From Phytophthora quininea (Eukaryota; Oomycota; Peronosporomycetes; Peronosporales; Peronosporaceae), in assembly GCA_011947345.1 (NCBI GenBank), contig JAAVTG010000584.1, positions 124,001 to 188,000 of the forward strand: a stretch of 64,000 nucleotides of DNA. Reading direction: 5' to 3'. The notes beneath the pieces were generated by a model, which ran no database searches, was not told where the DNA came from, and saw only the letters and a program-made list of their open reading frames with translations. Position numbers and translations under genes: made by a program. Positions 10,454 through 21,733 of this stretch are shown here, in pieces. How positions within the stretch are numbered: position 1 is the first letter of the stretch; every line of letters begins with the position of its first letter.

Positions 10454-12349
10454 TCAACTCCCCATGCAGCTTTCCAAAGCAAAATCCCCATCGTCGTCGT
10501 CTCGCTCCTCCATGTCAAGGACGTCAAGTAAATTATCGAAGTAGTCTTCGTGGTCAACCTCGTCCAGCAAGCTGCTGTTGCAGTATGTGAATGCTAACTA
10601 CTCCACAGTGGTTGCCGACAACCGATTGCGCCGCTTGGACCAAATGAAGGAGTAGACGCTCCACACGCGTTCTGCAGCAGCACTGGAGGTCGGGACACTG
10701 AGCACTCTGATTGCAATAGGGGCCAAAAGTGGGAAATGCTTACGCCCGTGCTCGTACCAATACTCACGACCCATCATATCTGTGTAGACGTCAAACATCT
10801 TACTGGTGCAGGTGCTCTCCATGGCTATATACGCCTTCAGTTCTGACTTGCACTTTTTCTGAGCTTCGAGTCGGGATACTCCGTCAGTATGAGATGCTTC
10901 AACGCCGTTTTGGTGTCTTCTTAATCTTCAGAATCCCATTCCAGCGTTTTCGACTTCGGCGTGAGGTAGTAAGCAAAGCCCATCGACCATGTGTGGATGA
11001 GGTTCCATCGCTGCGTGACGCTCTCCTTCAGCGCGTTTGCAACCTGGTCACTATACACGAGATTCGCATCTTGGACCCACTTTGTTTTCAAGCGCATAAA
11101 ACAATGATAAACTTGATAGAGATCGCCGGAGTCAGCCTCCAGCTTGCCAATTTGCTTGGAGGGATAGCTGAGAAGGCTCACTATTTTTTTCAGTCGGGTC
11201 CAAAAGGACTTGTTGTTCACAACGCGTGCAAATTCGACCACTGCTCGCTTGTTTTTGATAGATGTGAGTACGGGTTGATACTTGTCTTCGGCAAGTCGGC
11301 ACACAGCCAGCTTCGCATCGTACAAGTCCTTGCAGGCGTTGTACTGAGTGTACCACGGCGTCGGGCATGGCACAGACAATTCATACTTAATTTTCAGGTT
11401 TGTACGAAGCTTCTTGAATTCCGCCACCACAAGCTTGTTGTCCTTCACGAACCGGACCACCGAGTTGATTTGCTTAATTACAGCGTCGATCTCCGCGATC
11501 TCGCAAACGTCCTTTATAACCAGATCGACCGCGTGAGCCCCGCAGCCGTTTGCGTGGATGTGGGGGTATTTCGCCTCGATAATTTCCCATGCTTTTGCGT
11601 ACAGGGCGCATTGTCCGTTACGACAGAGTGGCACTTCTCGACTCCCAATTCCTCAATCACGGCAAGAATGTCAGAAGCAATCGTCTCCGACGTTTGCGGA
11701 GTGCTACCAGAGGAGATTGCCTTGTAGAAAATTGGCTTGGACCCGAGGATTATCACCACAAAGTTGACGACGTGCTCATTTTTCGCGTTAGACCATCCGT
11801 CGCTTACCACAGTGAACCACTTCGCTTCCAAAATTCGGCGCAACAAATCGGCTTTCAAAGATGAGTACTTCAAGTCGAGGTAGCGAGTTGAGATCGTCTT
11901 AGCCGATGGCATCTTCTCCAGGTAAGCCGGTCGCAACACTTGAATAAGTTCTTTCATTGCGTGTGAATCAACTACTCGAAATGGTATTCCGGTGCGAAAG
12001 ACCACATTCGCTAAAGCGGCATTGATCGCCTCCACCTCGGCAGCTGTAACTTGATCAGCAATGTTCGAGGTACTTTGTAGACAAAGTCGCTTTGGCTCCC
12101 GGCTACCATCACGCACATTAAAAGAGCTTGGTCTCTTGGACTCGAGATTGTTCACCACCCTGCGGTCCTTCTTCGCCTTCTTAAGCCCCTAAAGATGCCC
12201 AGTTCCTCCGGTGAAATGCCGGTGCAGTTACCGGAGGTCTTGTGAGACATTACTCGATCGCGTACCCACGGGACTTGTTTGGCGCAGACCCGGCAATTTC
12301 CAGTCTCGCTGGTGCGCTTCTTCAGATAAGAGTAGATGTCAAACATCAA
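10454..12349 (-). pseudogene. hAT-family transposase, degenerate
   Basis: Pieces of one transposase in several frames. From the N-terminus: a BED-like zinc-finger region (CRVCAKQ...SHKTSGNC, 12349 down); a DUF659-type stretch (KWFTVVSDGWSNAKNEHVVNFVV, ...SVVTDNA, 12158 down); the KAWEIIEAKYPHIHANGCGAH and AVDLVIKD block (from about 11610 to 10921); and the hAT C-terminal dimerisation motif (VPTSSAAAERVWSVYSFI, about 10700). Breaks: a frame change near 12165; one base lost near 11615 (TDNA to LYAKAW); a TAA near 10920; a frame change near 10860; and a TAG at 10598-10600, after which the same frame runs to a TGA at 10454. The DxxH/DDE-type core is therefore split and inactive. Terminal inverted repeats were not found. 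Confidence 0.85.
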
Positions 12350-12399
12350 GGGGTCGCGGGGAAAGTGGCCTGCAGCATCAAGGCGAAGGCGTCTGACGA

Positions 12400-13212
12400 A
12401 TGGATTGCTGGGGTGGCCATCTTGGTGAGCAGGAGACGGTCGTGCAGAGAACGCAGGCGAAGACAGTTAGCTGGATCTGGGAACTTGGTTAATGGTAGAA
12501 CTCCGTAACTGTAGCTGGAATACGGCGCGGATAGGATCCCGAGAATGCTCTCCCAAATGCGTCCTTGACACGAGATGACTTCAACTCCCTGCAGCAGTTG
12601 ATAATTCACTTAAATGCGGATCTCGTTGAAGCGGTCTTGTGCGCAAGCTACATGTCGACAAATTTTACTACACACGAACAATACGTACACCTTCAGTGTT
12701 TCCCATCTACGTGTAGGTGTTGACGGCACACCCTACTTCCAGAGCTGGTCGAATCAATTGATCCAGTCTCGATAAAGCCGATTACTGCCCGAGTGCTTTG
12801 CGGTTTGTACCAAGTCCAGTCTATACAGTAGCATATATCCTATTATTCTACATTGGACCTTCACTCAAAAACCAGTCTTCATACAAACACCAAGTATACC
12901 CTTTTTCCAATACAAAAGCCGAGATTATTAGACGCATACAAAACGCAAGGCAAAAACGAGTGGGGAATGTTTGCGGGAGCGTTTGTGAGGTTGCCATTAG
13001 AGAATTCACACCCGGCGCAACTACTTTGACGTGGTCTTGCCGCTCTTGCTCCTGCTGCAGCCACCTACCTGGCCAAGCAGCGTCCGCTCCCAGCTCGCAC
13101 ACAGCGTCTGCGCCGATCGACCCGCAGTAGCGCCGCCAACAATTTAACCTCAGGCCACAAGAGCCTGCAACGTAGCCCCCATCGACCCAGTGAACCCACT
13201 TGTACAAAGGCC
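12400..13212. other. Intergenic, transposon flank
   Basis: No coding frame of substance. The part nearest the hAT relic may be transposon 5' sequence. From about 13000 the sequence becomes the promoter/5' UTR of the C2H2-NET gene. A motif cagtgtttccc at about 12692 resembles a hAT terminus but points the wrong way for the neighbouring element. Confidence 0.35.
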
Positions 13213-14649
13213 ATGAACAGCACCTCCACGCTCCCCACGGCGGCCTCAACCGAGGGCAGCGCCAGCGTCAGCTCCTTCCTGTCGCTCAAGCGCCAGCGCC
13301 TGAACGAGGATGGCGCAGCCTCCAGCACCAAGCAATCTCAAGCGAAGGACCGCGACTCGTCCTCGGCCGCAGAGAACAGCGGAGATAACGCCCCGCACAA
13401 GACTATCATCACCACGACCAATGGCGGCTACCCCAACATGGCATTGAGTCTGCAGAAGGACCCGTCCTGGATGCTGGGCGACGTCGACAGCTTCGGCGGT
13501 CTGGGGCCCATGCCGCCCGTTAACGCCATGCTCGAGAAGCGTGCCTCCAGCCAGTTCTCCATCAGCTCGCTGCTGCCCTCGTCCATCGCGCTCACGTCGC
13601 AGGCGTCGACGGCTGCTGCGGCTGCGGACCAGGCGGCGGACGACGGATCTGCCACCGACAATGAGGAGCGGAGCGCGGCACCCGCCCCGGTGGTGCAGAT
13701 GATGGTGGAAGGATCGGGCGGCAACACAAAGTACATGGACCCCGCCACGGGCGAGTACATGTACCCAGACAACGTCAAACCCATGGTGTTCCCAGACAAG
13801 CAGCGCCTCGTTCAGAAGATCACGCTGCTGCCGAGTCAGTATCTCCGCGGACTCATGGACGTGATCAGCAAGTACCAGCCTGACACGGTTCGACAGATTG
13901 ACGACGACGGCTACGCCTTCGATCTGGGCCAGATGAACGAGAACACGGTGTGGGCGATCAGCGACTATGTCAAGGACTCGATGATCGAGCTGGACGGGTA
14001 CATCAAATCGATCGCTGCTTCGAATGCCGAGGCCACTTCAGCACAGCAGCACCAAACGACCGCGACACCTCCGTCCGCATCAACCACGCCAGCAAGTTCT
14101 ACGACTAGCAACATCCACCACTTTTCCAGCAATATGGCGCTGACCTCGTCCAAGATGTCATCCATCACGAACAACGAGAATCAGAACAAGTTTCTGGAGC
14201 AGGTGGAGATGTACTCGAAGCCCAAGGTGACCAAATCGCGCGTCAAGCCCAGCAAGAAGCACGAGTGTCCGACCTGCAACAAGCAGTTCCGCGGACGCTC
14301 GGAGCTGCAGAACCACATCCGAACACACACGGGCGAGAAGCCGCTCAAGTGCTCGTACGCTGGCTGCGAGAAGCGATACGCACACAGCTCGAATCTGCGC
14401 GCACACGAGCGCACCCACGCAGGCGTCAAGCCGTACGCGTGCCATTACGACGGCTGCGGCAAGAAGTTTGCGCACTCTGTGTCGCTGAAGGAGCACATCT
14501 GGATGCATGCAGGCTTCCAGCCGTACGAGTGTCCATACGAAGGCTGCCAGAAGAAGTTCACGCAGGTGTCCAATTTTGCACGGCACAAGAAGACTCACGA
14601 GAAGGAGGAGCGCAGCGAGAACGAACACTCTGTGGAAAGTGACAACTAA
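13213..14649 (+). CDS. C2H2 zinc-finger protein with NET domain
   Basis: 478 residues, no intron, start in good context (gccATGAAC). Residues 1-190 are Ser/Ala-rich and disordered, with a basic SLKRQRLNEDG motif. Residues about 193-253 (FPDKQRLVQKITLLPSQYLR, then GLMDVISKY...AFDLGQMNENTVWAISDYV) match the NET (extra-terminal) fold of BET proteins: a three-helix unit with LP..L..L..II..Y and D-L..L...T-W-x-x-x-Y-V. Four C2H2 fingers follow at about 350-463 (CPTCNKQF; CSYAGCEKRY; CHYDGCGKKF; CPYEGCQKKF), with TGEKP-type linkers. Fingers two to four have the C-x4-C spacing typical of YY1/TFIIIA-like DNA binders. Likely a sequence-specific transcription factor whose NET domain recruits chromatin partners; this pairing is inferred from domains only. 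Confidence 0.9.
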   Translation: MNSTSTLPTAASTEGSASVSSFLSLKRQRLNEDGAASSTKQSQAKDRDSSSAAENSGDNAPHKTIITTTNGGYPNMALSLQKDPSWMLGDVDSFGGLGPMPPVNAMLEKRASSQFSISSLLPSSIALTSQASTAAAAADQAADDGSATDNEERSAAPAPVVQMMVEGSGGNTKYMDPATGEYMYPDNVKPMVFPDKQRLVQKITLLPSQYLRGLMDVISKYQPDTVRQIDDDGYAFDLGQMNENTVWAISDYVKDSMIELDGYIKSIAASNAEATSAQQHQTTATPPSASTTPASSTTSNIHHFSSNMALTSSKMSSITNNENQNKFLEQVEMYSKPKVTKSRVKPSKKHECPTCNKQFRGRSELQNHIRTHTGEKPLKCSYAGCEKRYAHSSNLRAHERTHAGVKPYACHYDGCGKKFAHSVSLKEHIWMHAGFQPYECPYEGCQKKFTQVSNFARHKKTHEKEERSENEHSVESDN

Positions 14650-14739
14650 ATTGGCAGTGACCGAGTGAATATGAAAGCGCAGCCCCGTCGTCTTAGTCTT
14701 AATAATGAAACAGGGTTGGCGCCTTGTAGCATGGTCCTT

Positions 14740-15063
14740 CTACTCTGTCTCGGTCTGTCCTCTGGGTTTGGACACCACGAGCGTGCGCTCGTGTCCTCCA
14801 CCCTCGAACTTGGAGATCAGCAGCGACCGCTCCGACGTTTCCAGTCTCACGGTGGGCAGCGGTTGCTCTTCTTCCGTCTCGGTCAGGGCGGCGGCCTCGT
14901 CCTCGTCCCCTTCGGCAAACTGCCCCAGGTCGATGGCCTTCTCGGCGATGCAAGTGAAGAAGCCGTTCTTCTGGTCGCGCGCCGCGTACGCGAGGTCGCC
15001 CTCGGCCTTGAGCAGCAGCCCGTGGCCGTCGTTTAGCACGAGCCCCAGCGTTTCCCCGCTCAT
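14740..15063 (-). CDS. LAMTOR5: LAMTOR5/roadblock-like Ragulator subunit
   Basis: 107 residues, the right size for a roadblock-fold subunit. The order matches LAMTOR5 (HBXIP): an N-terminal strand pair around GLVLNDGHGLLLKAEGDLAY, a helix (NGFFTCIAEKAIDLGQF), a short acidic insert (GDEDEAAALTETEEEQ), then the last strands LPTVRLETSERSLLISKFEG and RTLVVSK. LAMTOR5 belongs to the pentameric Ragulator, which anchors Rag GTPases for TORC1 signalling on lysosome/vacuole membranes (family knowledge). Similarity is at pattern level, so another roadblock/longin-type protein is possible. Convergent with the zinc-finger gene, 90 bases between ends. Confidence 0.55.
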   Translation of the reverse strand: MSGETLGLVLNDGHGLLLKAEGDLAYAARDQKNGFFTCIAEKAIDLGQFAEGDEDEAAALTETEEEQPLPTVRLETSERSLLISKFEGGGHERTLVVSKPRGQTETE

Positions 15064-15262
15064 ACGTTGTCGGAGAGATTCAATTGCTCTTTTCTAGCGG
15101 TTTGCATTCACTACAGTTGTGTAGCGCATTGATTGATGGCTGTTAAACCTGATTTATTAAATACAAGGTATTTGGATTTAGTGGTACATATTTGTCAGAA
15201 GGCGGCTCTCCAACTGCCGGCGTTGAAGGGGTATTGTTCTCAGGAAGAAAACATACAACAAG

Positions 15263-18249
15263 ATGAAGCCTTCCGCCCGCACGACGCGTCGCTCTAGCGC
15301 GCGTACCTCCCGCCTGCAGCGCGAGAAGGAGGACAATTCCAGCTCCTCTTCTCAAGCAGATCCTGCCGCTCCGACCGATGCCGAATTGAACGCCGACGAG
15401 CCCCAGGAAGTGACGTTCTGCGCCGTACAGCGCGTAGGCGGCCGCGCCTTCCTAGCGCTGTGCACGCGCTCGTGCTGGCGACTGTACCGCCTCGACGGCT
15501 TCAACGCCTCTCGTGAGAGCTGCTCGCCAGTGCAGGTGCGTCCTATAGACGACAGAAGTCTGATAATTGGTATCAAGAGACCGTCGGTATTGACACCCTC
15601 GTTTGCACTTCGACTGCAGCTCGTTATGGACCCGACGAAGGAGGCAGCGAGACTCTCAGGCGTCCGCTTCTTCCGCCTCTTCCAGCTGCCATACTCTGCT
15701 GGCTCCTGGGCGCCATCTTCGTCTCAGAAAGGAGCCTCTCGACTCCCGTCAGCGACGACGAAGACGACGAGTTTGTGGCGGCAGTGGCTCAGGAGGAGGA
15801 CGACGCAGGACGAGAAAATTTGTCGGTGTTGTCTCTGGAGGACCAAAACTGCTACACAAGCTGACGCCGTCGCCATCGCTGGTGCTGGACGTTCAGATTA
15901 ATGTCTCCACAGCCGCCGTGCTCTGCGAGACGAGGGAGCTTTTCCTCTACGACCTGGCGACGTTCGAACTGCAGCAAACAATTATCACAGCGTCGCCTGC
16001 GATGGCTCTCGGTGCTCGTTGGTTGGCGTATCCAGGCTTTGCCCAAGATTCAGGCGTTCGTGAATCCAACAGCCAGCAGCAAACGTTGACCGGTAACGGA
16101 GACAGCGACTCGGATTTTGATGACGTCCCGATTGAAGCGCTTGTGAGCGGTGGGATCGCAATCGAAGCACGGGACGCTTCACACAGCTCATCACCAACGT
16201 ACTCGGCCATTGATGTCGCGCAAGGGGTGGCTTCGGGTCTGTACTACCTCTCGGAAGTGGGGCGAGCCACAATCGCGCCATACTTGTCGTCTTCGCCTGG
16301 GAAGCCTACACACTCGACGATTTCCCGTCGTGCTCGCGCCTCGCCATCTGCCCGTCGATCCAGTCGCTCAGGAACGGCACCACTCAATGGTTCTTCTCGC
16401 ACACAAGCCAAACCAGTCCAATCTAGGATGGAGCAGCCGATTCGGCTACAGGGAAGCATCCAGGGTGGGTAGTGGTGCTCGATCTCGTCACCAAGCGCGT
16501 TGTGGCCAATTTTGCCTGCCACTCGACTGCTTTGGTGAACTTGTCCATGGACTTTTCCGGTTTGCTCCTAGCTACGAGCTCCACTAAGGGTCAGAACCTG
16601 CACGTGTACCGCCTGTCGCCGCCATTGCAGTCAGTAGTGAACAAGCCCCATGGGATGACAGTCGGCGGTCATGGCATGCTTCACCACCAGCTATTGTACA
16701 AGCTGCAGCGTGGGATCACTCACGCAAGCATTCAGGATATTGCATTCAGTCAGGATGGAAAGTGGATCAACGTAACGTCAGCTCATGGCACGAGCCACCT
16801 GTACGCGCTGCATCCTGAAGGCGCACGAGTGAGTGCTGATACCCATGCGAACGCAGTGGAGAGCGCGGTCGATTCGGAGACGGATGGGCTGGGTCCGGGA
16901 TATCCCCAGCGTGAAGTGAACGATTTTTATGCCGATTTCCGGGCACTAGAGACCCGGACGCAGACGCAGGTTCTTCGGATCCGACACGAACTCAAGCTCT
17001 TCACCATTTCAACGGTGCTACCTCACAAGTCTCCTGCAGTCCCAAGATCTACAAAATCACGTGTTATTCGTACGTCATCATCGTCGTCGTCTTCTTCAAT
17101 GTCTTCAACATCATCATCGTCATCGCCGTCTGGCCTAGCCATTTACAGTCCGCCGTCAGCGGGCAGCATGCGAAGCAGTACCATCATGGAGTCGGCTCTG
17201 GATGCTTCCCAAGCGTTACTTTCCCAGCTTGCTACGTCCGCTATGGATTTCGGGCACCAACATTTCGAAAATGACATGGACGTGGATGCTCGCCGTCGAC
17301 AGTTGCGTCGGCGCTTGTGCTGCCTATTTGCGACTGACGGGCTGAAGATGCTGATCTGCTGTGACTCGGCTCTCAAGTTGTACAGCATGCAAGTGACGGC
17401 ACTATCGCAGCACAAGGCCGACCGAGCTCGAATTACAGACGCAGACTCCAAAACGAAAAACTCCAAGTCATCTCTGTCGTCCTTTGGCTTCGAAGCCAGC
17501 GTGACAGAGCGAAAGTCGTGGGATCTTCTTGCTCCGGGCCGCCGAAAGTCCGAGTCAATCTCGGATGCTGTTCGAGAGCACCGCAGCTCGAGCTCAATGA
17601 GCAACGGCAGCACCAGTGACGCCAGCGCGAAAAGCGAGCTAAGAACATTTGCGCAGCGGTCGCTACCGCTCTGGGCACACCCCAAGGTGACGTTCCGAGC
17701 GATCGACGGAGACCACCCGGAAGGGCAGCTACTTGAGGTGAAGCGCAAGGGTCCAAATGCAAGCCAAGATCTGAGCGCTAGTACCATGGCGCTGGCCCCA
17801 GAAGGCTACGCCAACGGTGACGAGCATCTGTTTGTGATGGAAATGGACTCGTACTTCGGCATCGGCGGATCGCCCGTGTTTGATGGCCAAGGCGGCCGTT
17901 CCTCGACGCCTGAGGTCCCCCACCATTAGATTTGGCGTCAAGCATCAACATGGCCATTTCATCTTCAGTTCTAGAGACGCCGCCGAAGCCGATTCCGGAG
18001 TTGAACAACACAAGATGCTTCTTACCCGCCGAGGAGAACGAGCCTCTTGGAGGCAATGGTGCCAACGGCTCGACTTCCAAGGGAAAGAAAAAGAAAGGCA
18101 AGAACCGACGAATCCTCACGCCGACGTCTTCTAAAGAGACCGACGTCGAAGTCATCACAGAGGGCGGTTCCACGGGTGGACTCGCTTCGCTTCAGTTTAC
18201 ACTACAAGACATGTACTTTGCAGTGCCTACCGAAGAGGCCACCAGTTGA
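15263..18249 (+). CDS. BCAS3: BCAS3-like WD40 protein (autophagy/cytoskeleton), frame-broken in this assembly
   Basis: Beta-propeller protein of the BCAS3/PROPPIN-related family, which in animals works with PHAF1 on phosphoinositides at autophagosome formation sites. Exon 1 is 15263-15535, then an 84-nt intron (15536-15619). Diagnostic segments: VLDVQINVSTAAVLCETREL; DVAQGVASGLYYLSEVGRAT; WVVVLDLVTKRVVANF; STKGQNLHVYRL; and KLQRGITHASIQDIAFSQDG then KWINVTSAHGTSHLYALHP, all in BCAS3 order. The C-terminal third is Ser-rich and acidic. Reading needs one extra base at each of four runs: CC 15682, AAAA 15815, GGG 16463 and C5 17917-17921; after the last, the frame ends at 18249. Without them the longest single piece is 16472-17929. 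I read these as assembly errors. Convergent with the PGM2 gene. Confidence 0.75.
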
Positions 18250-18429
18250 CGAAGTCCGTGGCCAGCTAACACTTACAAAGGTCTCACTTACACAAGCCGA
18301 TAAAAAGCAGCGCGGACATTTCGAGCGCACTCAAAACACAATGCACAAGCCAAGAAGCAAACAGCACGGGGAGGGAGGCTAAAACATCAATGAACATTAG
18401 TAGTAAGTGGCACTGTAAACCTGTGGCGT

Positions 18430-20259
18430 TTACTTGTCGGCAGGCGGCAGTTCTAGGCCGTTTGCTTCGGGCTGCAGCATGAGCTCCACAATCTGCTCCA
18501 CTTGCTTCCTCAACTCGAGCGTCACTTCCTCACGTGTCTTGCCCACACGGCCAGCAAGCTCGACGTAGTACTTCAGCTTCGGCTCCGTGCCGCTGGTGCG
18601 TAAAGTGGCAACACATCCGTTGGCAAAGGTGTACGTGATCATTTCGGTCGAGCTGCTGACAGGGAGCACGGCACGCTTGTCGGGCTGGGAGCTGTCGTAG
18701 CCTGTGGTGAGGTCGCGCACGTGGTCGATGGCAAAGTCTCCGCAGCTTGGCCAGTACTTGCCGCCGTTGCGCAGACGCTCAAAGATGGAGCGGATCTTGA
18801 CGGGGTCGTAGCACTTGACGTAGTGGTTCTGCGTCACAAAGTGGCCGTAGCGCTCGTACAGCGCGTTCAAGTGCTGACCCACCGTCATCTGCTTCGTGCT
18901 TTCAAGCTGCACTGCCATCTCAGCAAACACGGCGGCAGCAGACACACCGTCCTTGTCTTTCACGAGATCGCCCACACAGAAGCCGATGGCCTCTTCGAAC
19001 GAGAACAGAACCGTCTTGCCTGCTTCGCGCAGCTCATGGGTCTTGTTTCCCATCCACTTAAACCCCGTGAGCGTCTCCTCAAAGTTGAGTCCCTCGGCTT
19101 GAGCGACGGCACGCAACATCTTGGAAGACACCGTCGACGCGATGAAGTACAGCTGCTTGCGGTCGCAGTCCGGGTGTAGTCTCAAGTACTGCTGGAGCTC
19201 CCAATAGCCCAGCAGGACGCCGATCTCATTGCCCGTGAAGATATGCCAGCCCGACGGGGAGCTCGCGTCGCGTTCTGCCACTGCCAAGCGATCAGCATCT
19301 GGGTCATTGGCAAGAATCAACCTGGCACCGTTGGCGTCCGCCGTCTCCATGGCAAGTTTAAGCGCTCCCTTGCCCTCCTCTGGATTGGGGAAGGCCACCG
19401 TGGGGAACTCTGGGTCTGGCAGCAGTTGCGCCTCCACTTGAACGTACGGCCTGTGGTCGAATGCAGCGAACGAGCGGCTCGTGAACGCGTGCCCCACGCC
19501 ATGCATGGCCGTGTACGCGATCTTGAGCGACGTCTTGGCATTGGCCTCCGTGAAGCGGCACGAGCGTTCGCGCACGAGTTCAAAGTAGCGCTTGGTGAGT
19601 TCCTCTCGTGGGTGCTTTAGCAGCGTCGGGAACTTTTCCCTGAGCGTCTCGAGCGACTCGTCGTAGAGCCTCCATGGCGCCAAGTTGTCGAGGATCTTGT
19701 CGGCGATGCCCGCGTCGTGCGGTGGGATGATCTGACTGCCGTTGCTCCAGTAGACCTTGTAGCCGTTGTCCGCCTTGGGGTTGTGCGATGCCGTGACCAT
19801 GACGCCCGCCGCGCAGCCCTTTTGCTCGATGCAGAAGGGTACCAGCGGCGTGGCCACAAACCCTTCGTAGAGAAACACCTTGAGGCCGTAGTGCAGACAC
19901 ACGGCGGCCGCGAGCTCTGCGAAGCGCTTGGAGCTGAGCGAGCCCTGCTGGCGGTGGTCATAGCCCACCGCGAAGCCCATACTCTTGGCGCGGTCTCCGA
20001 ACTGCTCGGTCAGGTACTTGCAGATGCCCTGCGTGGTCTGGATCACCACCAGGTCGTTCATGGCGGCGGGGCCCGGGCCCATGGCAGCGCGCAGGCCAGC
20101 GGTACCGAAGGCCACGCGGCTGCCGAAGAGCTCGCGCAGCTTGGAGGCGTTTTTGGCGGCGATCAGGTCCTGCACCTGCCGCTTGGTGGCGGCGTTCACG
20201 TCCCAGTCGACCCACTGCTGCGCCTGCTGCAGCCACTGCTCGTCGGTCGTGGCGCTCAT
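18430..20259 (-). CDS. PGM2: Phosphoglucomutase-2/phosphopentomutase
   Basis: 609 residues, matching the PGM2 subfamily length (about 612 in mammals). The start at 20259 (MSATTDEQW) is chosen over the upstream in-frame ATG because homologous PGM2 proteins begin close to this point. Alpha-D-phosphohexomutase signatures are complete: phosphoserine loop TASHNP (Ser at about 158), metal loop DPDADR (about 318-323), sugar-binding FEEAIG, and phosphate-binding RTSGTEPK (about 554-561). PGM2 interconverts ribose/deoxyribose 1- and 5-phosphates and also glucose phosphates, linking nucleoside breakdown to the pentose phosphate pathway; cytosolic. Intron-less. It shares a 613-base divergent upstream region with the ARF gene. 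Confidence 0.93.
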   Translation of the reverse strand: MSATTDEQWLQQAQQWVDWDVNAATKRQVQDLIAAKNASKLRELFGSRVAFGTAGLRAAMGPGPAAMNDLVVIQTTQGICKYLTEQFGDRAKSMGFAVGYDHRQQGSLSSKRFAELAAAVCLHYGLKVFLYEGFVATPLVPFCIEQKGCAAGVMVTASHNPKADNGYKVYWSNGSQIIPPHDAGIADKILDNLAPWRLYDESLETLREKFPTLLKHPREELTKRYFELVRERSCRFTEANAKTSLKIAYTAMHGVGHAFTSRSFAAFDHRPYVQVEAQLLPDPEFPTVAFPNPEEGKGALKLAMETADANGARLILANDPDADRLAVAERDASSPSGWHIFTGNEIGVLLGYWELQQYLRLHPDCDRKQLYFIASTVSSKMLRAVAQAEGLNFEETLTGFKWMGNKTHELREAGKTVLFSFEEAIGFCVGDLVKDKDGVSAAAVFAEMAVQLESTKQMTVGQHLNALYERYGHFVTQNHYVKCYDPVKIRSIFERLRNGGKYWPSCGDFAIDHVRDLTTGYDSSQPDKRAVLPVSSSTEMITYTFANGCVATLRTSGTEPKLKYYVELAGRVGKTREEVTLELRKQVEQIVELMLQPEANGLELPPADK

Positions 20260-20470
20260 CTTGTTGCTGCTGCACTCGGTTGGCTTGTTGCTCGGCTTGT
20301 TCGTCTGCAAATGGATCGCGGAGCGGAGCAGGCACCAGCCTCGGGCGGTTAGCATTCACCGGATGCAATTTAGACTCGCGCTTTGTATGCGTGCATGGAC
20401 ACGGGCGCTGCTTGGTGTCGCAGTGCAAACTTCAACGGAGGACACTTTTGTCGTCTGCTGTAGACGAACT

Positions 20471-20498
20471 GCTGGAGTCGAGCTGCTGGAGTCGAGCT
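20471..20498. repeat. 14-bp direct repeat in PGM2/ARF divergent region
   Basis: The sequence gctggagtcgagct is repeated back to back (20471-20484 and 20485-20498) between the divergent PGM2 and ARF starts. Could be regulatory or a chance duplication. Confidence 0.6.
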
Positions 20499-20843
20499 GC
20501 TCGCATTCAGCCCGGCGAGCTTCAACTCGAGGGCACACAGCTGCGCGGCGAGCTCAACGACACTGACCGTTTGTTTTGGCGTCGTGACGCTTGCTGTGTT
20601 CGTGTGAATGGAGACACTCACCGCGCATACCGGTACTATGGATAGCCCCAGCTAGAGCTTGCTTTAGAGGACCACAGCACTGCAGCGCTCTGCTCTGCCT
20701 TCCTCCGAGAACGTGTTGCATAATTCCTTTCCCTCGGCGCTGACAAGTTGAAGTGGTTTGCCAACCAATCACCACCGCACACTTCACTCCAGCTCCACTT
20801 GGGTCGACGATCTCAATCCACCCCGATCACCTCTCCGTCCGCT

Positions 20844-20858
20844 GCTCACTATCCAACT
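20844..20858 (+). promoter_or_regulatory. Initiator-like element of the ARF gene
   Basis: GCTCACTATCCAACT lies 29 bases before the ARF ATG and resembles the oomycete initiator (GCTCATTYYNCAWTT). Position is typical of oomycete genes with very short 5' UTRs. Confidence 0.35.
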
Positions 20859-20872
20859 CGCCACGACCAGCC

Positions 20873-21442
20873 ATGGGCAACCTCTTCTCGATCTCGCTCG
20901 AAGCGCTCTACGACTCGCTGACGTCGTACTTTGGCAGCCGTGAGAGCCGCATCATGATCATCGGCCTGGACGCGGCCGGCAAGACCACGATGCTGTACAA
21001 GATCAAGCTGGGCGAGGTGGTGACGACCATCCCTACCATCGGCTTCAACGTCGAGACGTTCGAGTACAAGAACGTCAAGTTCACGGCCTGGGACATTGGA
21101 GGCCAGGAAAAGATCCGCACGCTGTGGAAGTTCTACCTGTGCAACAACGACGCCGTTATCTTCGTCGTCGACGCGGCCGACCCGGAGCGCATCGACGAGG
21201 CCAAGCAGGCGCTGCACCTGATCTTCGAGGCCGATGAACTGGCCCACACGAAGCTGCTCGTGTTCGCCAACAAGCAGGACCAGCCCAACGCGCTGTCGGC
21301 GGAGGAGGTGAGCGAGCGGATGGAGCTGTCCGAGGCGACCAAGAACCCCACGCACGTTCAGCCCTGCGTCGCCACCACCGGCGACGGCGTGTACGAAGGG
21401 CTGGACTGGCTCAGCAAGGCCATCACGGGGCAGCTCTCGTAG
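20873..21442 (+). CDS. ARF: ADP-ribosylation factor GTPase
   Basis: 189 residues from the ATG at 20873 (ccATGGGC), giving the N-myristoylation start MGNLFS. All G motifs are present: GLDAAGKTT (P-loop), the PTIGFNVET switch 1, [10 protein letters not shown] (switch 2 with catalytic Gln), NKQD, and [24 protein letters not shown] in place of the commoner WDVGGQDK is conservative. ARF proteins recruit vesicle coats and lipid-modifying enzymes to Golgi and plasma membrane when GTP-bound. Intron-less. Followed by a divergent relative 292 bases downstream, evidently a tandem duplicate. Confidence 0.93.
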   Translation: MGNLFSISLEALYDSLTSYFGSRESRIMIIGLDAAGKTTMLYKIKLGEVVTTIPTIGFNVETFEYKNVKFTAWDIGGQEKIRTLWKFYLCNNDAVIFVVDAADPERIDEAKQALHLIFEADELAHTKLLVFANKQDQPNALSAEEVSERMELSEATKNPTHVQPCVATTGDGVYEGLDWLSKAITGQLS

Positions 21443-21666
21443 TCAGGCACACAGCAGCTTTCTTGCATGTGTAGCGGTAGCATATCAACACAATGAAGCA
21501 AAGATGAATATTCTCGAGTGCATTTTTGATAGAGTTTGATTAAGAGCCAAAGCAACAACTTCGTTAGCCACACACATCTCCCGGGCAGTAACTTCATCAG
21601 CAACGCCTCACTGCCTGGGAAGGTCGACGAACCAGAGCATAACAACTCATGCGTCGCACTCACTCG

Positions 21667-21681
21667 CTCAACCCATTTTTT
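21667..21681 (+). promoter_or_regulatory. Initiator-like element of the ARF-like gene
   Basis: GCTCAACCCATTTTT, 53 bases before the ATG of the ARF-like gene, fits the oomycete initiator pattern including the downstream CATTTTT. Confidence 0.4.
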
Positions 21682-21733
21682 TTTCACTTCTCGCCACTCC
21701 TTCATTTCCCGCGCAGCGAGACGAGCTCCTTTC

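Noticed and set aside
12692..12702. cagtgtttccc resembling a hAT terminal inverted repeat
   Set aside because: On this strand it would be a left end, but the neighbouring hAT gene lies to its left and no matching inverted copy was found.
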